Shown in pieces: positions 19,987-29,195 of a DNA stretch of 47,010 nucleotides. The notes under the pieces are model-generated. The model was not told where the DNA came from. It saw only the letters and a list, made by a program, of their open reading frames with translations, and searched no databases. This DNA is from Burkholderiaceae bacterium (lineage in GTDB: Bacteria; Pseudomonadota; Gammaproteobacteria; Burkholderiales; Burkholderiaceae_E), in assembly GCA_023383035.1 (NCBI GenBank), contig JAHDYE010000001.1, positions 1-47,010 of the forward strand, written 5' to 3'. The position numbers were made by a program, and so were the translations under genes. Position 1 is the stretch's first letter. Every line of letters begins with the position of its first letter.

Positions 19987-21159
19987 ATGGCTACCGCACT
20001 ACTTCGTTTCGTACAGGCGCTGTCCCTTGCCGCGCTCGGCGTCGCAGCGACCGCCGTCTACGCGCAGGAGAAGGTGAAGGTCGGTTTCCTGTTGCCATAT
20101 AGCGGCACCTACGCCGCACTCGGCGTCGCCATCGAGAACGGCTTCAAGCTGTACGTCGCGGAGAAAGGGGGCAAGCTGGCCGGCCGCGAGATCGAGTACT
20201 TCAAGGTGGACGACGAATCCGATCCCGCCAAGGCGATCCAGAACGTCAACCGCCTGGTGCAGCGCGACAACGTCGATCTGCTGGTCGGCTCGGTGCATTC
20301 CGGCGTGGCGCTGGCCGCGACCAAGGTGGCCAAGGACAACGACGTCACGCTGATCGTGCCCAATGCCGGTGTGGGCGCGATTACGGGAGCCCTGTGCGCG
20401 CCGAACGTGTTCCGCTCGTCCTACTCGGCCTGGCAGACGGCCTACTCCATGGGCAGGGTCGCGGCGCAACAGGGCAAGAAGACCGCGATCACCGTCACCT
20501 GGAAATACGCTGCCGGCGATGAACAGGTCGGAGCGTTCCGCCAGGGCTTCGAGGAGGGGGGCGGCAAGGTGGTGAGAGACCTGACACTGCCGTTCCCGAA
20601 CGTCGAATTCCAGCCGATCCTCACCGAGCTGGTTTCGGCAAGGCCGGAAGCGGTGTTCGGCTTCTTCGCTGGCGCGGGCGCGGTCAAGTTCGTGCAGGAC
20701 TTCGCGGCCGCGGGTCTGAACAAATCGATCACGCTATACGGCTCGGGCTTCTTGACCGAAGGCACGCTGCAAGCGCAGGGTCGGAGCGCGCAGGGCCTGC
20801 AGACCACGCTGCACTATGGCGATGGCCTGAACACGCCGCGCGACAAGGCGTTCCGCCTCGCGTATGCAAAGGCTTTCAAGATGCAGCCTGACGTGTATGC
20901 GGTGCAGGGCTACGACACGGCGCAGATGTTCGAGATCGGCCTGAAGGCCGTCGGCGGCGACGTCAAGAAGAAGGACGCGCTGCGCGCAGCAATGCGCGCC
21001 GCCAGGATCGACAGCCCGCGCGGCACCTTCTCGCTTTCCAAAGCCGGCAATCCGATCCAGGACTTCTACCTGCGCGAAGTGACCGGCGCGGAGAACAAGG
21101 TCATCGGCATCGCCGTCAAGGCGCTTGCCGATCCGGCCATGGGTTGCCAAATGAAGTAG
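19987..21159 (+). CDS. ABC transporter substrate-binding protein (LivK/Peripla_BP_6 type), orphan
   Basis: Signal peptide then VKVGFLLPYSGTYAALGVAIENGF; no adjacent permease or ATPase. Confidence 0.9.
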   Translation: MATALLRFVQALSLAALGVAATAVYAQEKVKVGFLLPYSGTYAALGVAIENGFKLYVAEKGGKLAGREIEYFKVDDESDPAKAIQNVNRLVQRDNVDLLVGSVHSGVALAATKVAKDNDVTLIVPNAGVGAITGALCAPNVFRSSYSAWQTAYSMGRVAAQQGKKTAITVTWKYAAGDEQVGAFRQGFEEGGGKVVRDLTLPFPNVEFQPILTELVSARPEAVFGFFAGAGAVKFVQDFAAAGLNKSITLYGSGFLTEGTLQAQGRSAQGLQTTLHYGDGLNTPRDKAFRLAYAKAFKMQPDVYAVQGYDTAQMFEIGLKAVGGDVKKKDALRAAMRAARIDSPRGTFSLSKAGNPIQDFYLREVTGAENKVIGIAVKALADPAMGCQMK

Positions 21160-21175
21160 TGCGAGGGGATCAACG

Positions 21176-22645
21176 ATGGCGAAATCGCAAGCGGCCCCCA
21201 GCGGCCGTTCTCTGTATTTCGATGGAGATTGGCATCACCCGGATTCGGGGCGCTACGGGCCGACCTTCAATCCCGGGCTCGACGAGCCGATCGCCGATGT
21301 CGCCGAGGCGGGCGCGGTCGACGTTGAGGCTGCGGTGCGCGCGGCTCGTGCCGCTTTCCACGTCTGGCGCGACGTCGCGCCGTTGGAGCGCGGTCGTTTG
21401 CTCAAGGAAGTCGGGACCGTGGTGCGCGCCAATGCGCGCGAACTGGCTGCGCTGGACGCGGCCAACTGCGGCAATCCCGTGCGAGAGATGATCGGCGACG
21501 CCGCGATCGCTGCTGCCCAGCTCGATTTCTTCGCCGGTCTTGTCACCGAGATGAAGGGCGACACGATTCCCATGGGGCCTGATGCGCTGAATCTCACCGT
21601 GCGCCAGCCCCTCGGCGTCGTGGCACGAATTCTCGCGTTCAATCACCCGTTCATGTTCTGCGCCGGCAAGATCGCGGCTCCGCTCGCGGCGGGCAACGCT
21701 GTCATCGTGAAGCCCCCGGAGCAGGCGCCGCTCTCATCGCTGCGGCTGGCCGAACTCATCCACGGCATCTTGCCGAAAGGCGTGTTCAGCGTATTGCCGG
21801 GCGGGCGCGAGGCCGGAGCGGCGCTTGCGGCCCATCCGGGCATCGACAAGGTCGCGATCATCGGCAGCGTCGGTGCAGGGCGGGCGGTGATGCGCGCTGC
21901 CAGCGAGACGATAAAGCCGGTCTTGCTCGAGCTCGGTGGCAAGAACGCGCTGATCGCCTTTCCGGACGCCGATCCGGAACAGACTGCGCAGGCGATCGTG
22001 GGCGGCATGAATTTCACCTGGTGTGGCCAGTCCTGCGGCTCGACCAGCCGGGCCTTCGTGCATCGGGCCATCTACGAGGACGTACTGGCCCGACTCCCCG
22101 CCAAGGCAGCGCACTATGTGCCGGGCCTGCCGACGGACGAGGCGACGACGATGGGCGCGCTCATCAGCGGGGCGCAGTACGAGCGTGTACTCGGCTACAT
22201 CGCCTCGGCCAAGGCGCAGGGCGCTCGCCTGGTGACCGGCGGCGGCACGCCCGATGACCCGGCGCTGCGAAAGGGCTTCTACATCGAGCCGACCATCTTT
22301 GCCGATGTCACGCCTGCCATGCGCATCGCTCGCGAGGAGATCTTCGGCCCGGTGCTGGCGGTCACGCCCTGGGAGGACGAAGCTGCGATGCTGTCGCAGG
22401 TGAATGGCGTGGAATACGGGCTGACCTGCTCTATCTGGACAAACGACTTGCTGAAGGCGCACCGTACCGCCATGGCGGTCGAGGCGGGCTTCGTCTGGAT
22501 CAACGAAGTCTCGAAGCACTTCCTCGGGGCGCCTTTTGGCGGCTGGAAGCAATCCGGCATAGGTCGCGAGGAGTGCCTGGATGAACTCCTGGCCTTTACG
22601 CAGGAGAAGAACGTTCACGTCAGCCTGAAGCAAGGGAAAGCGTGA
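21176..22645 (+). CDS. NAD(P)-dependent aldehyde dehydrogenase
   Basis: 489 aa; FNHPFMFCAGKIAAPLAAGNAVIVKPPEQAPLSS, LELGGKNALIAF, GQSCGSTSR catalytic Cys region, EEIFGPV. Confidence 0.92.
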   Translation: MAKSQAAPSGRSLYFDGDWHHPDSGRYGPTFNPGLDEPIADVAEAGAVDVEAAVRAARAAFHVWRDVAPLERGRLLKEVGTVVRANARELAALDAANCGNPVREMIGDAAIAAAQLDFFAGLVTEMKGDTIPMGPDALNLTVRQPLGVVARILAFNHPFMFCAGKIAAPLAAGNAVIVKPPEQAPLSSLRLAELIHGILPKGVFSVLPGGREAGAALAAHPGIDKVAIIGSVGAGRAVMRAASETIKPVLLELGGKNALIAFPDADPEQTAQAIVGGMNFTWCGQSCGSTSRAFVHRAIYEDVLARLPAKAAHYVPGLPTDEATTMGALISGAQYERVLGYIASAKAQGARLVTGGGTPDDPALRKGFYIEPTIFADVTPAMRIAREEIFGPVLAVTPWEDEAAMLSQVNGVEYGLTCSIWTNDLLKAHRTAMAVEAGFVWINEVSKHFLGAPFGGWKQSGIGREECLDELLAFTQEKNVHVSLKQGKA

Positions 22646-24432
22646 TGGGCATTCCGCCGGCCGGCATCGACGCACCGGTTGCCTCCCATGATGAGGGGAT
22701 CTGGGGCAGCGACGCGGTAGCCGTCATGCTTCGCAAGCTCGACATCCCGTATCTCGCCTTGAATCCCGGATCGAGTTTCCGGGGGTTGCACGACAGCATC
22801 GTGAACCATCTCGGCAATGAGCGGCCGCAGATGCTGTTGTGCCTGCACGAAGAGCATGCCGTTGCCGTGGCCCATGGATACGCGAAGGTGACCGGCCGCC
22901 CCATGGGCGTGATCCTTCACAGCAATGTCGGCCTCATGCATGGTGCGATGGCGATCTACAACGCGTGGTGCGACCGCGTTCCCATGCTCATCCTCGGCGC
23001 TGCCGGTCCTTTCGACGCCGCCGAGCGCCGTCCCTGGATCGACTGGCTTCATACCGCCAGGGATCAAGGCGCCCTGATCCGCCCTTACATCAAATGGGAC
23101 GACCAGCCAGTCTCGCTGCCGGCATCGCTCGAGTCGTTGTTGCGCGCCGTGAACCTGACCCGCTCGACCCCGATGGCGCCGACCTATGTCTGCCTCGATG
23201 TCTCGATGCAGGAGCGGCGCCTGGAGGCGATGCCGGAGTTCCCCGATCCGAAGCGTTACGCGGCACCGTCGACGAGTGTGCCCTCCTCCGATGACCTTGC
23301 GGCCGCGGCGGCGCTGCTCGATGGCGCGAAGAATCCGCTGCTCCTGCTCGGCCGGCTGTCGCGCAGCCCGCGCGACTGGGCGCGTCGCGTAGCGCTCGCC
23401 GAGCGGCTCGACGCCCGGGTGCTCACCGACATCAAGGTCGGCGCCGTATTCCCCACCGACCACGCGCTGCACGCTGCCAAACCCGGGCATTTCCTCGATG
23501 AGGCCGGGGCCCGATGCATCCGGCAGGCTGACGTGATCGTGGCCTTCGACTGGGTGGATCTGGCCGGCACGCTCGCACAGGGCGGCGGTGCGGCCGCCGC
23601 GAAGGTCGTCAACGTCGCGCTGGACCACCATCTGCACAACGGCTGGAGCATGGACCACCAGGCGCTGCCGCCCGCGGACCTGCACCTGAGCGGTGACCCG
23701 GATCTCGCTTTGCACCTCATCGCCGATGAGCTCGGCGTGGGTCCCGGAACGATTCCCGGCACGCTCCGCGCCCTCCCCGCGCTGAGCCTGGACGGCCCGC
23801 CTCGCGAGCTCGACGTCGTCTCGCTCGCTGCGGCAGTCGGCGAGGTCCTGCGCAACGAGGTCGTGTCGCTGGTGCGCCTGCCGCTGGGTTGGGCGGGCGA
23901 TTCCTGGCATTTCCGCCACCCGCTCGACTATCTGGGCTCCGATGGCGGAGCCGGCATCGGCTCCGGCCCCGGCATGCTCGTCGGCGCGGCGCTTGCCCTG
24001 AAGGGGTCCGAGCGCCTTCCGATTGCCATCCTGGGCGATGGAGACACGATGATGGGCGTCTCGGCGCTGTGGTCTGCCGCGCACTACAAGCTGCCCTTCC
24101 TGGCGATCGTCTCGAACAATCGATCGTTCTACAACGACGAGATCCACCAGGAGCGCATCGCCCGCACTCGCGGCCGGCCTGTCGAAAACAAGTGGATCGG
24201 GCAGAAGATCGGCGAGCCCGATATCGACATCGCGGCAATCGCGCGCGCGCAAGGGCTGGTCGGGATCGGGCCGGTTTCGACCACGGACGGACTCGTGACC
24301 GCCGTCCGGGAAGGGCTGGCGGCCGCGAAGAGCGGAAAGCCGGTTCTGATCGATGCGCAGGTGAAGCCCGGCTACAACCCGACCATGGCAGCGGGGATGA
24401 CCCGCGAGGGATCCAGGACCACCGGAGCCTGA
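22645..24432 (+). CDS. ThDP-dependent enzyme, benzoylformate decarboxylase/acetolactate synthase-like
   Basis: HEEHAVAVAHGYAKVTGRP Pyr domain, GDGDTMMGVSALWSAAHYKLPFLAIVSNN ThDP motif; overlaps ALDH stop. Confidence 0.88.
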   Translation: MGIPPAGIDAPVASHDEGIWGSDAVAVMLRKLDIPYLALNPGSSFRGLHDSIVNHLGNERPQMLLCLHEEHAVAVAHGYAKVTGRPMGVILHSNVGLMHGAMAIYNAWCDRVPMLILGAAGPFDAAERRPWIDWLHTARDQGALIRPYIKWDDQPVSLPASLESLLRAVNLTRSTPMAPTYVCLDVSMQERRLEAMPEFPDPKRYAAPSTSVPSSDDLAAAAALLDGAKNPLLLLGRLSRSPRDWARRVALAERLDARVLTDIKVGAVFPTDHALHAAKPGHFLDEAGARCIRQADVIVAFDWVDLAGTLAQGGGAAAAKVVNVALDHHLHNGWSMDHQALPPADLHLSGDPDLALHLIADELGVGPGTIPGTLRALPALSLDGPPRELDVVSLAAAVGEVLRNEVVSLVRLPLGWAGDSWHFRHPLDYLGSDGGAGIGSGPGMLVGAALALKGSERLPIAILGDGDTMMGVSALWSAAHYKLPFLAIVSNNRSFYNDEIHQERIARTRGRPVENKWIGQKIGEPDIDIAAIARAQGLVGIGPVSTTDGLVTAVREGLAAAKSGKPVLIDAQVKPGYNPTMAAGMTREGSRTTGA

Positions 24433-24527
24433 CCGGTACGGCTCCTCAGCCGTCGCCCCCGGGTTGCCGGCGGGGTGTTGCACTGAACCGCCGCGAGTCA
24501 CCCCGAGAGTCCCGTCACCTCAGGCAT

Positions 24528-25343
24528 TCAGCCCGCGGCTTGCTTCTTCGTCATCCGCATCTCGGTGTAGCGTCCCAACCAGGAATTGACGCCGACGGCG
24601 AGCAGGAATACGACCAGCAGCAGCGCATACATGCGCGGCATATTGAAAGTCACGTAGGTCTGGATGACCGCATAACCCAAACCCTGGTTGGCGAGCTTGG
24701 TCTCGGCGAGCAGCGTGCCGACGATCGCGACCCCCAGACCGATACGGATGCCGTTGAGAACGGGAATCCGCATGGCGGGGATGAAGATCTTCGTGAACAT
24801 CTGGATAGCGCTGAGGCGGAAGCTGAGCCCGACGCGGATCAGCGTTGAATCCACCTGGCGCATCGCGCTCGCAACGCTGATGGCAACCGGAAAGAAGCAC
24901 GACAGTGCGCCCATCGCGACCTTGGACCCCATGCCGACACCGAACCACATGATCAGGATCGGGAAGAAGATGATCTTCGGCGTAGGACCCAGGTAGTAGA
25001 TCAGCGGCTCGAAGGCACCCCCGAGATAGCGGTTGCGCCCGAGTATGACGCCGACGAGGATGCCGCTTCCACCTCCGATCGCCAGCGCCAGCAGGACCTC
25101 CCCCGTCGTGACGGCGAGATGCCAATAGAAGCCGCGGTCGAAAAAGAGCAGCGTGAACTCCTTGGCGATCAGCGGCAGAGGCGGCACGACGTCGCGGTAA
25201 AGCAATCCCGATCGGGCAACCAATTCCCACGTGACGAGGATCGCCGCCAGGATTGCCACGCGCGTCATGATTACCGCCCGCGCTTCGTTGAACGCGGGGG
25301 TTGGGACCGGCTTCGCCGGTCCCAGTGCGGCAAGCCGCTGCAT
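24528..25343 (-). CDS. ABC transporter permease (SsuC/TauC-like)
   Basis: BPD inner-membrane domain; MQRLAALGP start at 25343 preceded by GGAGGAGAAATC. Confidence 0.88.
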   Translation of the reverse strand: MQRLAALGPAKPVPTPAFNEARAVIMTRVAILAAILVTWELVARSGLLYRDVVPPLPLIAKEFTLLFFDRGFYWHLAVTTGEVLLALAIGGGSGILVGVILGRNRYLGGAFEPLIYYLGPTPKIIFFPILIMWFGVGMGSKVAMGALSCFFPVAISVASAMRQVDSTLIRVGLSFRLSAIQMFTKIFIPAMRIPVLNGIRIGLGVAIVGTLLAETKLANQGLGYAVIQTYVTFNMPRMYALLLVVFLLAVGVNSWLGRYTEMRMTKKQAAG

Positions 25344-25369
25344 GATTTCTCCTCCAGGACTACCGTCGG

Positions 25370-26335
25370 TCACCGGCGCGGCGGAATCTGGATCAGTTCG
25401 TCGAGCTGTTCTTTGGTCAAAGGCTGCGCGGTGTACTTCAGCACGACCGCATCGCGAACGATGGTGTCCAGACCGACGATGCGATCCGGATTCAGCGCCT
25501 CTTTCGGGAAGAAGTCGTCTCGTGTACGCCGGGCGATCTCCAGCGGCACGCCGACGAAGTCTGCGTAGACCTTGAGCGCTTCGTCGCTGGCATACATCGC
25601 CTCCACCGTCTCGCGATAGGCAGCCATGTAGCGCTCGATCTGGTCCTTCTTGTTCTGCAGCACTGACGTATTCGTGATCAGCAGGCGCACGGTCTGGGTC
25701 TTGAAGGCCCTGGTGTCGTTGCCGGTGGCGATGACCCGAATCTCACCCTTGTTGAGCTGCTCCAGGCCGAAGGGAGGAGCCGACCAACCGACGTCGATCT
25801 GGCCCGACATGACCTGGGTGAGCGTGGGAGCGGGACCTCCGGTGGCCGTCAACCGGGGCTTGATGCCATTTTCCTGGGCGAAGGCGTTGACGATGCCATG
25901 CGTGGAAGAGCCGTTGGTCGAATAGGCGACCGTCCGACCGTCGAATTCCTTCAGCGTCTTGATGGGCGAATCGGCCTTCACGTACCAGAACAGATCCTGG
26001 CCGCCGGTGGTCTCTGCAGCGATGATGCGCACAGGAGCGCCTTTCGAGTAGGCCGACAGCGCCCCCATGATGCCGCCCGCGACTCCGATGTCGACGCTGT
26101 TCGAGAGCACGGCCTGCTGCGTCTCCCCGCCACCCTGCGTGTAGAGCAGCTGCAGTTCCAGGTTGTGCTTCTTGAAGATACCAAGGCGGCTGCCGATCTC
26201 CGACACCGAGGTGTCCCAGTTGCCGCGCTGGCCGACGGCGAGCTTGAGCCGATCCTGCGCCTGTGCCAGACCCGCACTCGAAGCTGCCATGACGACAACG
26301 CCAGCAGCGAACAAAAGCTGCTTCAGAATATTCAT
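25370..26335 (-). CDS. ABC transporter substrate-binding protein (NMT1/SsuA-like)
   Basis: Signal peptide MNILKQLLFAAGVVVMAASSAGLAQAQ; NMT1-like core (SVDIGVAGGIMGALSAYSKGAPVRIIAA). Confidence 0.88.
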   Translation of the reverse strand: MNILKQLLFAAGVVVMAASSAGLAQAQDRLKLAVGQRGNWDTSVSEIGSRLGIFKKHNLELQLLYTQGGGETQQAVLSNSVDIGVAGGIMGALSAYSKGAPVRIIAAETTGGQDLFWYVKADSPIKTLKEFDGRTVAYSTNGSSTHGIVNAFAQENGIKPRLTATGGPAPTLTQVMSGQIDVGWSAPPFGLEQLNKGEIRVIATGNDTRAFKTQTVRLLITNTSVLQNKKDQIERYMAAYRETVEAMYASDEALKVYADFVGVPLEIARRTRDDFFPKEALNPDRIVGLDTIVRDAVVLKYTAQPLTKEQLDELIQIPPRR

Positions 26336-26402
26336 TTGAATCCTCCTTGTAGTGATGTCCGGTTTCCGGCAAGCCGCCGGCAAACCGCTCCTCAGACCGC
26401 GC

Positions 26403-27395
26403 TCAGATCCTGAAAACCTCCAACGTAGACGGATGGAAAAGCTCTTCGATCGCCAGCTGGCGAGGCGAGAGACCTTGAGAATGGTGAGCCTTCAGGAAAG
26501 CATCGAGCGCATGGCGGTTCGGCCCGACCCCGTAAGGCCAGAACTCCTCGCCCATCAAATCCCGGGCCGACCGTAGTTGCTCCTCGACGAAAGGCAGCGT
26601 GACCTTCGTTGCAGAGGTATCACTCAACCGATCGAGCGCATCGTGCTTGGACTGTTCGAAGGCCTTGAGCAGTGCAGCCGGAAGCCACGGGTGTTCATCG
26701 ACCACCGTGCGACGGGCGCCGATCATGTGCATGATCGGAAATACCTTCGTGCGCCGATAGTAGTCCGTAGCGACAGATACCGGATCCGGAAAGAGCCGCA
26801 CGATATTGGGATGCCCGGCATCGAAAGACGAAGGCGAGCGTGGGCCGATGAAGCCGTCGATCTCGCCCGCGGCAAGCATCTGATTCAAGGATCGATCCGC
26901 AGGCGCCTGCTCCAAACGGATCTCGGACGGCAGCGACACCTGAATCTTCTCGGCGCGGCCCGGCTGCTCGATGCCGCCCCGCACCCAGATCACGTCCGAG
27001 GGCTTCACCCCGTAGTCGTCCTCCAGGAGGCTGCGAATCCAGACGCAGGCGGTGAGCTGATATTCAGGGCAACCGATGCGCTTGCCCTTCAGGTCCTTCG
27101 GCGTCTCGATCCCACGGTCGTTGCGAACGAAGATGCCTGAATGTCGGAAGGCTCGCGATACGAATGCCGGCACGCCGACATAGGGGTTCGTCCCTTGCGC
27201 AGTCTTCACCGTGAAGCTCGAAAGCGACGCTTCGCAGACGTCGAACTCGCCGTGCCTGAAGGCGCGAAAGAAGATCTCCTCCGGCCCCAGCTTCATGAAC
27301 ACCGGATCGACACCATCGATCCGAACTTCGCCGTCGAGCAACGGCCTGTTGCGGTCGTAGTCGCCGATCGCGATGGACAGACGGAGTTTCGACAA
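26403..27395 (-). CDS. PBP2-fold protein related to 4,5-dihydroxyphthalate decarboxylase (Pht5-like) / ABC substrate-binding protein without signal peptide
   Basis: KLRLSIAIGDYDRNRPLLDGEVRIDGVDPVFMKLGPEEIFFRAFRHGEFDVCEASLSSF...FRHSGIFVRNDRGI; TTG start at 27395 with GGAGGG upstream. Confidence 0.78.
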   Translation of the reverse strand: MSKLRLSIAIGDYDRNRPLLDGEVRIDGVDPVFMKLGPEEIFFRAFRHGEFDVCEASLSSFTVKTAQGTNPYVGVPAFVSRAFRHSGIFVRNDRGIETPKDLKGKRIGCPEYQLTACVWIRSLLEDDYGVKPSDVIWVRGGIEQPGRAEKIQVSLPSEIRLEQAPADRSLNQMLAAGEIDGFIGPRSPSSFDAGHPNIVRLFPDPVSVATDYYRRTKVFPIMHMIGARRTVVDEHPWLPAALLKAFEQSKHDALDRLSDTSATKVTLPFVEEQLRSARDLMGEEFWPYGVGPNRHALDAFLKAHHSQGLSPRQLAIEELFHPSTLEVFRI

Positions 27396-27496
27396 TGATC
27401 CCTCCGAGCGGTACCGATTGGTCGGACTCGAGTCACCCCGGCGACGCGCCCGGTGGAGACGAAGCGAACGCATCGCGCTCACGGCGACGACCTGCG

Positions 27497-28252
27497 TTAT
27501 CGTGCGGGTCGCAGCCAGCGTTCGACCCACTCCAGCACCGAGAACAGGACAACACTGACCAGAATCACGAAAACGATGGTGGCAAAGACGCCTGGAAGAT
27601 CGTAGCGTTCGGCAAGATCGTTGATCAGTTGGCCGAGCCCGCCGAAGTTGATCAGGAACTCGACGCCGATGAGGTTGATCAACGTGAAGATCAGTCCCAG
27701 GCGAATGCCGGTGAAGATCGTCGGAATCGACGCGGGGAACTGGATCTTCCAGAAGAGCTGCGAGGCGGTCAGGTTGTAGCTGTAACCCACGTTGAGCAGC
27801 GTCTTCCTGACGCCAAGGAATCCCTCGAGCGTCTTGAGTAAAGCCGGTGCGAGCCCCGCCACGAATCCCATCGCGACGATCGTCGCCGAGCTCCGGCCGA
27901 ATATGACGAGAAAGAGCGGATAGGCGAGCACGATCGGCGCAGCGGCGGCAGCCGCGATCCATGGCTCCATCGCCAGTCTGGCGATGCGGTGTCTGTGAAG
28001 CAGCATGCCGATGCCGATGCTGAAGCCGATGACCAGCAGGCTGGCGACAAGCGCCTCCACGCCGGTCACCAGCAGCCGATGCAGAAGCTGCTCCTCGGCG
28101 AACAGCCTGCGAAAGCTGAGGACAACGGCAGAAGGAAACGGGATGACGAACTGATTCAGCACCCCGATGCGCAGCATGAACTCGACGCCGCCGAGAAAAA
28201 TCACGACGCAACCGAGCCCGAATGCAGGGGGAGGAATCCTCGCGATTCGCAC
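27497..28252 (-). CDS. ABC transporter permease (SsuC/TauC-like)
   Basis: BPD-type permease; GTG start at 28252 just downstream of the ATPase stop. Confidence 0.85.
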   Translation of the reverse strand: MRIARIPPPAFGLGCVVIFLGGVEFMLRIGVLNQFVIPFPSAVVLSFRRLFAEEQLLHRLLVTGVEALVASLLVIGFSIGIGMLLHRHRIARLAMEPWIAAAAAAPIVLAYPLFLVIFGRSSATIVAMGFVAGLAPALLKTLEGFLGVRKTLLNVGYSYNLTASQLFWKIQFPASIPTIFTGIRLGLIFTLINLIGVEFLINFGGLGQLINDLAERYDLPGVFATIVFVILVSVVLFSVLEWVERWLRPAR

Positions 28253-28257
28253 GGCGT

Positions 28258-29145
28258 TCAGCCCCCCCTTAGCCGCGCAGTTTGCTCGGCTTCGGCCATG
28301 CCGCGCGATGCCTCCTCGCGCAGATCGTTCCAGATCTCCGCCACATGGCGGCCAAAGGCTTCGCTTCCGACGACATCGCCGGCGCGCGGACGCGGCAGAC
28401 GGATATCGACGATCCGCTTCACCCGGCCGGGTCGGAACGTCATGATGAGAACGCGGTCGGAGAGCTGCACCGCTTCGGTGATGTTGTGGGTGATGAGCAG
28501 CGTGGTCTGCCGCAACTCCTGCTGGATCTTGAGAACCTTGTCTCCGAGCAGCACGCGGGTCTGCTCGTCCAGAGCCGCGAACGGCTCGTCCATCAGCAGG
28601 ATCCTGGGCTCGAACACCAGCGTGCGGGCAATGGCAACGCGCTGGCGCATGCCGCCCGAGAGCTCGGACGGATAGCGCTGCTCGAAACCGGTCAGTCCGA
28701 CCAGGTCGATGAACCTGCGCGCGACGGCCTGGCGCTCGGCCTTGGAGACACCTTTGATCTCCAGCGGAAAGGCAACGTTGTCGATCACGGTGCGCCACGG
28801 AAAGGTCGACTCCTCCTGGAAGACCATGCCGATGGAGGCGTGAGGACCTGAAATTCGCTCGCCGCCGACAAGAACGTCGCCGTCGTAACCAGGTACGAGT
28901 CCGCCGAGGATGTTGAACACGGTCGACTTGCCGCAACCAGACGGACCGATGATCGATACGAACTCCCCTCGTCTGATCTCGAAGGACACGCCATCGACTG
29001 CGGTCACCGTGCCTTGACGCGTATCGAAACGCATCGAGACGTCCTTGATGACGAGGTCGATTTCATCTGCCGTGTCGGTGGCCAGATGCAGCTTCGCGGT
29101 CGATGCCCGCATGTCCTTGTCGTCCTCCGAATGGCTATCCGTCAT
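28258..29145 (-). CDS. ABC transporter ATP-binding protein (SsuB/TauB-like)
   Basis: GPSGCGKSTVFNILGGL, LSGGMRQRVAIARTLVFEPRILLMDEPFAALDEQTR. Confidence 0.92.
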   Translation of the reverse strand: MTDSHSEDDKDMRASTAKLHLATDTADEIDLVIKDVSMRFDTRQGTVTAVDGVSFEIRRGEFVSIIGPSGCGKSTVFNILGGLVPGYDGDVLVGGERISGPHASIGMVFQEESTFPWRTVIDNVAFPLEIKGVSKAERQAVARRFIDLVGLTGFEQRYPSELSGGMRQRVAIARTLVFEPRILLMDEPFAALDEQTRVLLGDKVLKIQQELRQTTLLITHNITEAVQLSDRVLIMTFRPGRVKRIVDIRLPRPRAGDVVGSEAFGRHVAEIWNDLREEASRGMAEAEQTARLRGG

Positions 29146-29195
29146 ACGATTGAGCGCGCAGCTGATCGCCGCTGTAGACAACGTCTGCATAGGGC

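Noticed and set aside
24424-24445. Stem GGAGCC-N10-GGCTCC at the end of the ThDP enzyme gene as a terminator
   Set aside because: Six-bp stem overlapping the stop codon with no T-run; insufficient to call a terminator.
22615-24501. 628-aa minus-strand ORF opposite the ThDP enzyme
   Set aside because: Shadow of a gene with clear ThDP and Pyr motifs; no recognisable domain.
27396-28211. N-terminal extension of the 602-aa ORF ending in the Pht5-like gene
   Set aside because: Overlaps the ABC permease in another frame; homology starts at the TTG at 27395.
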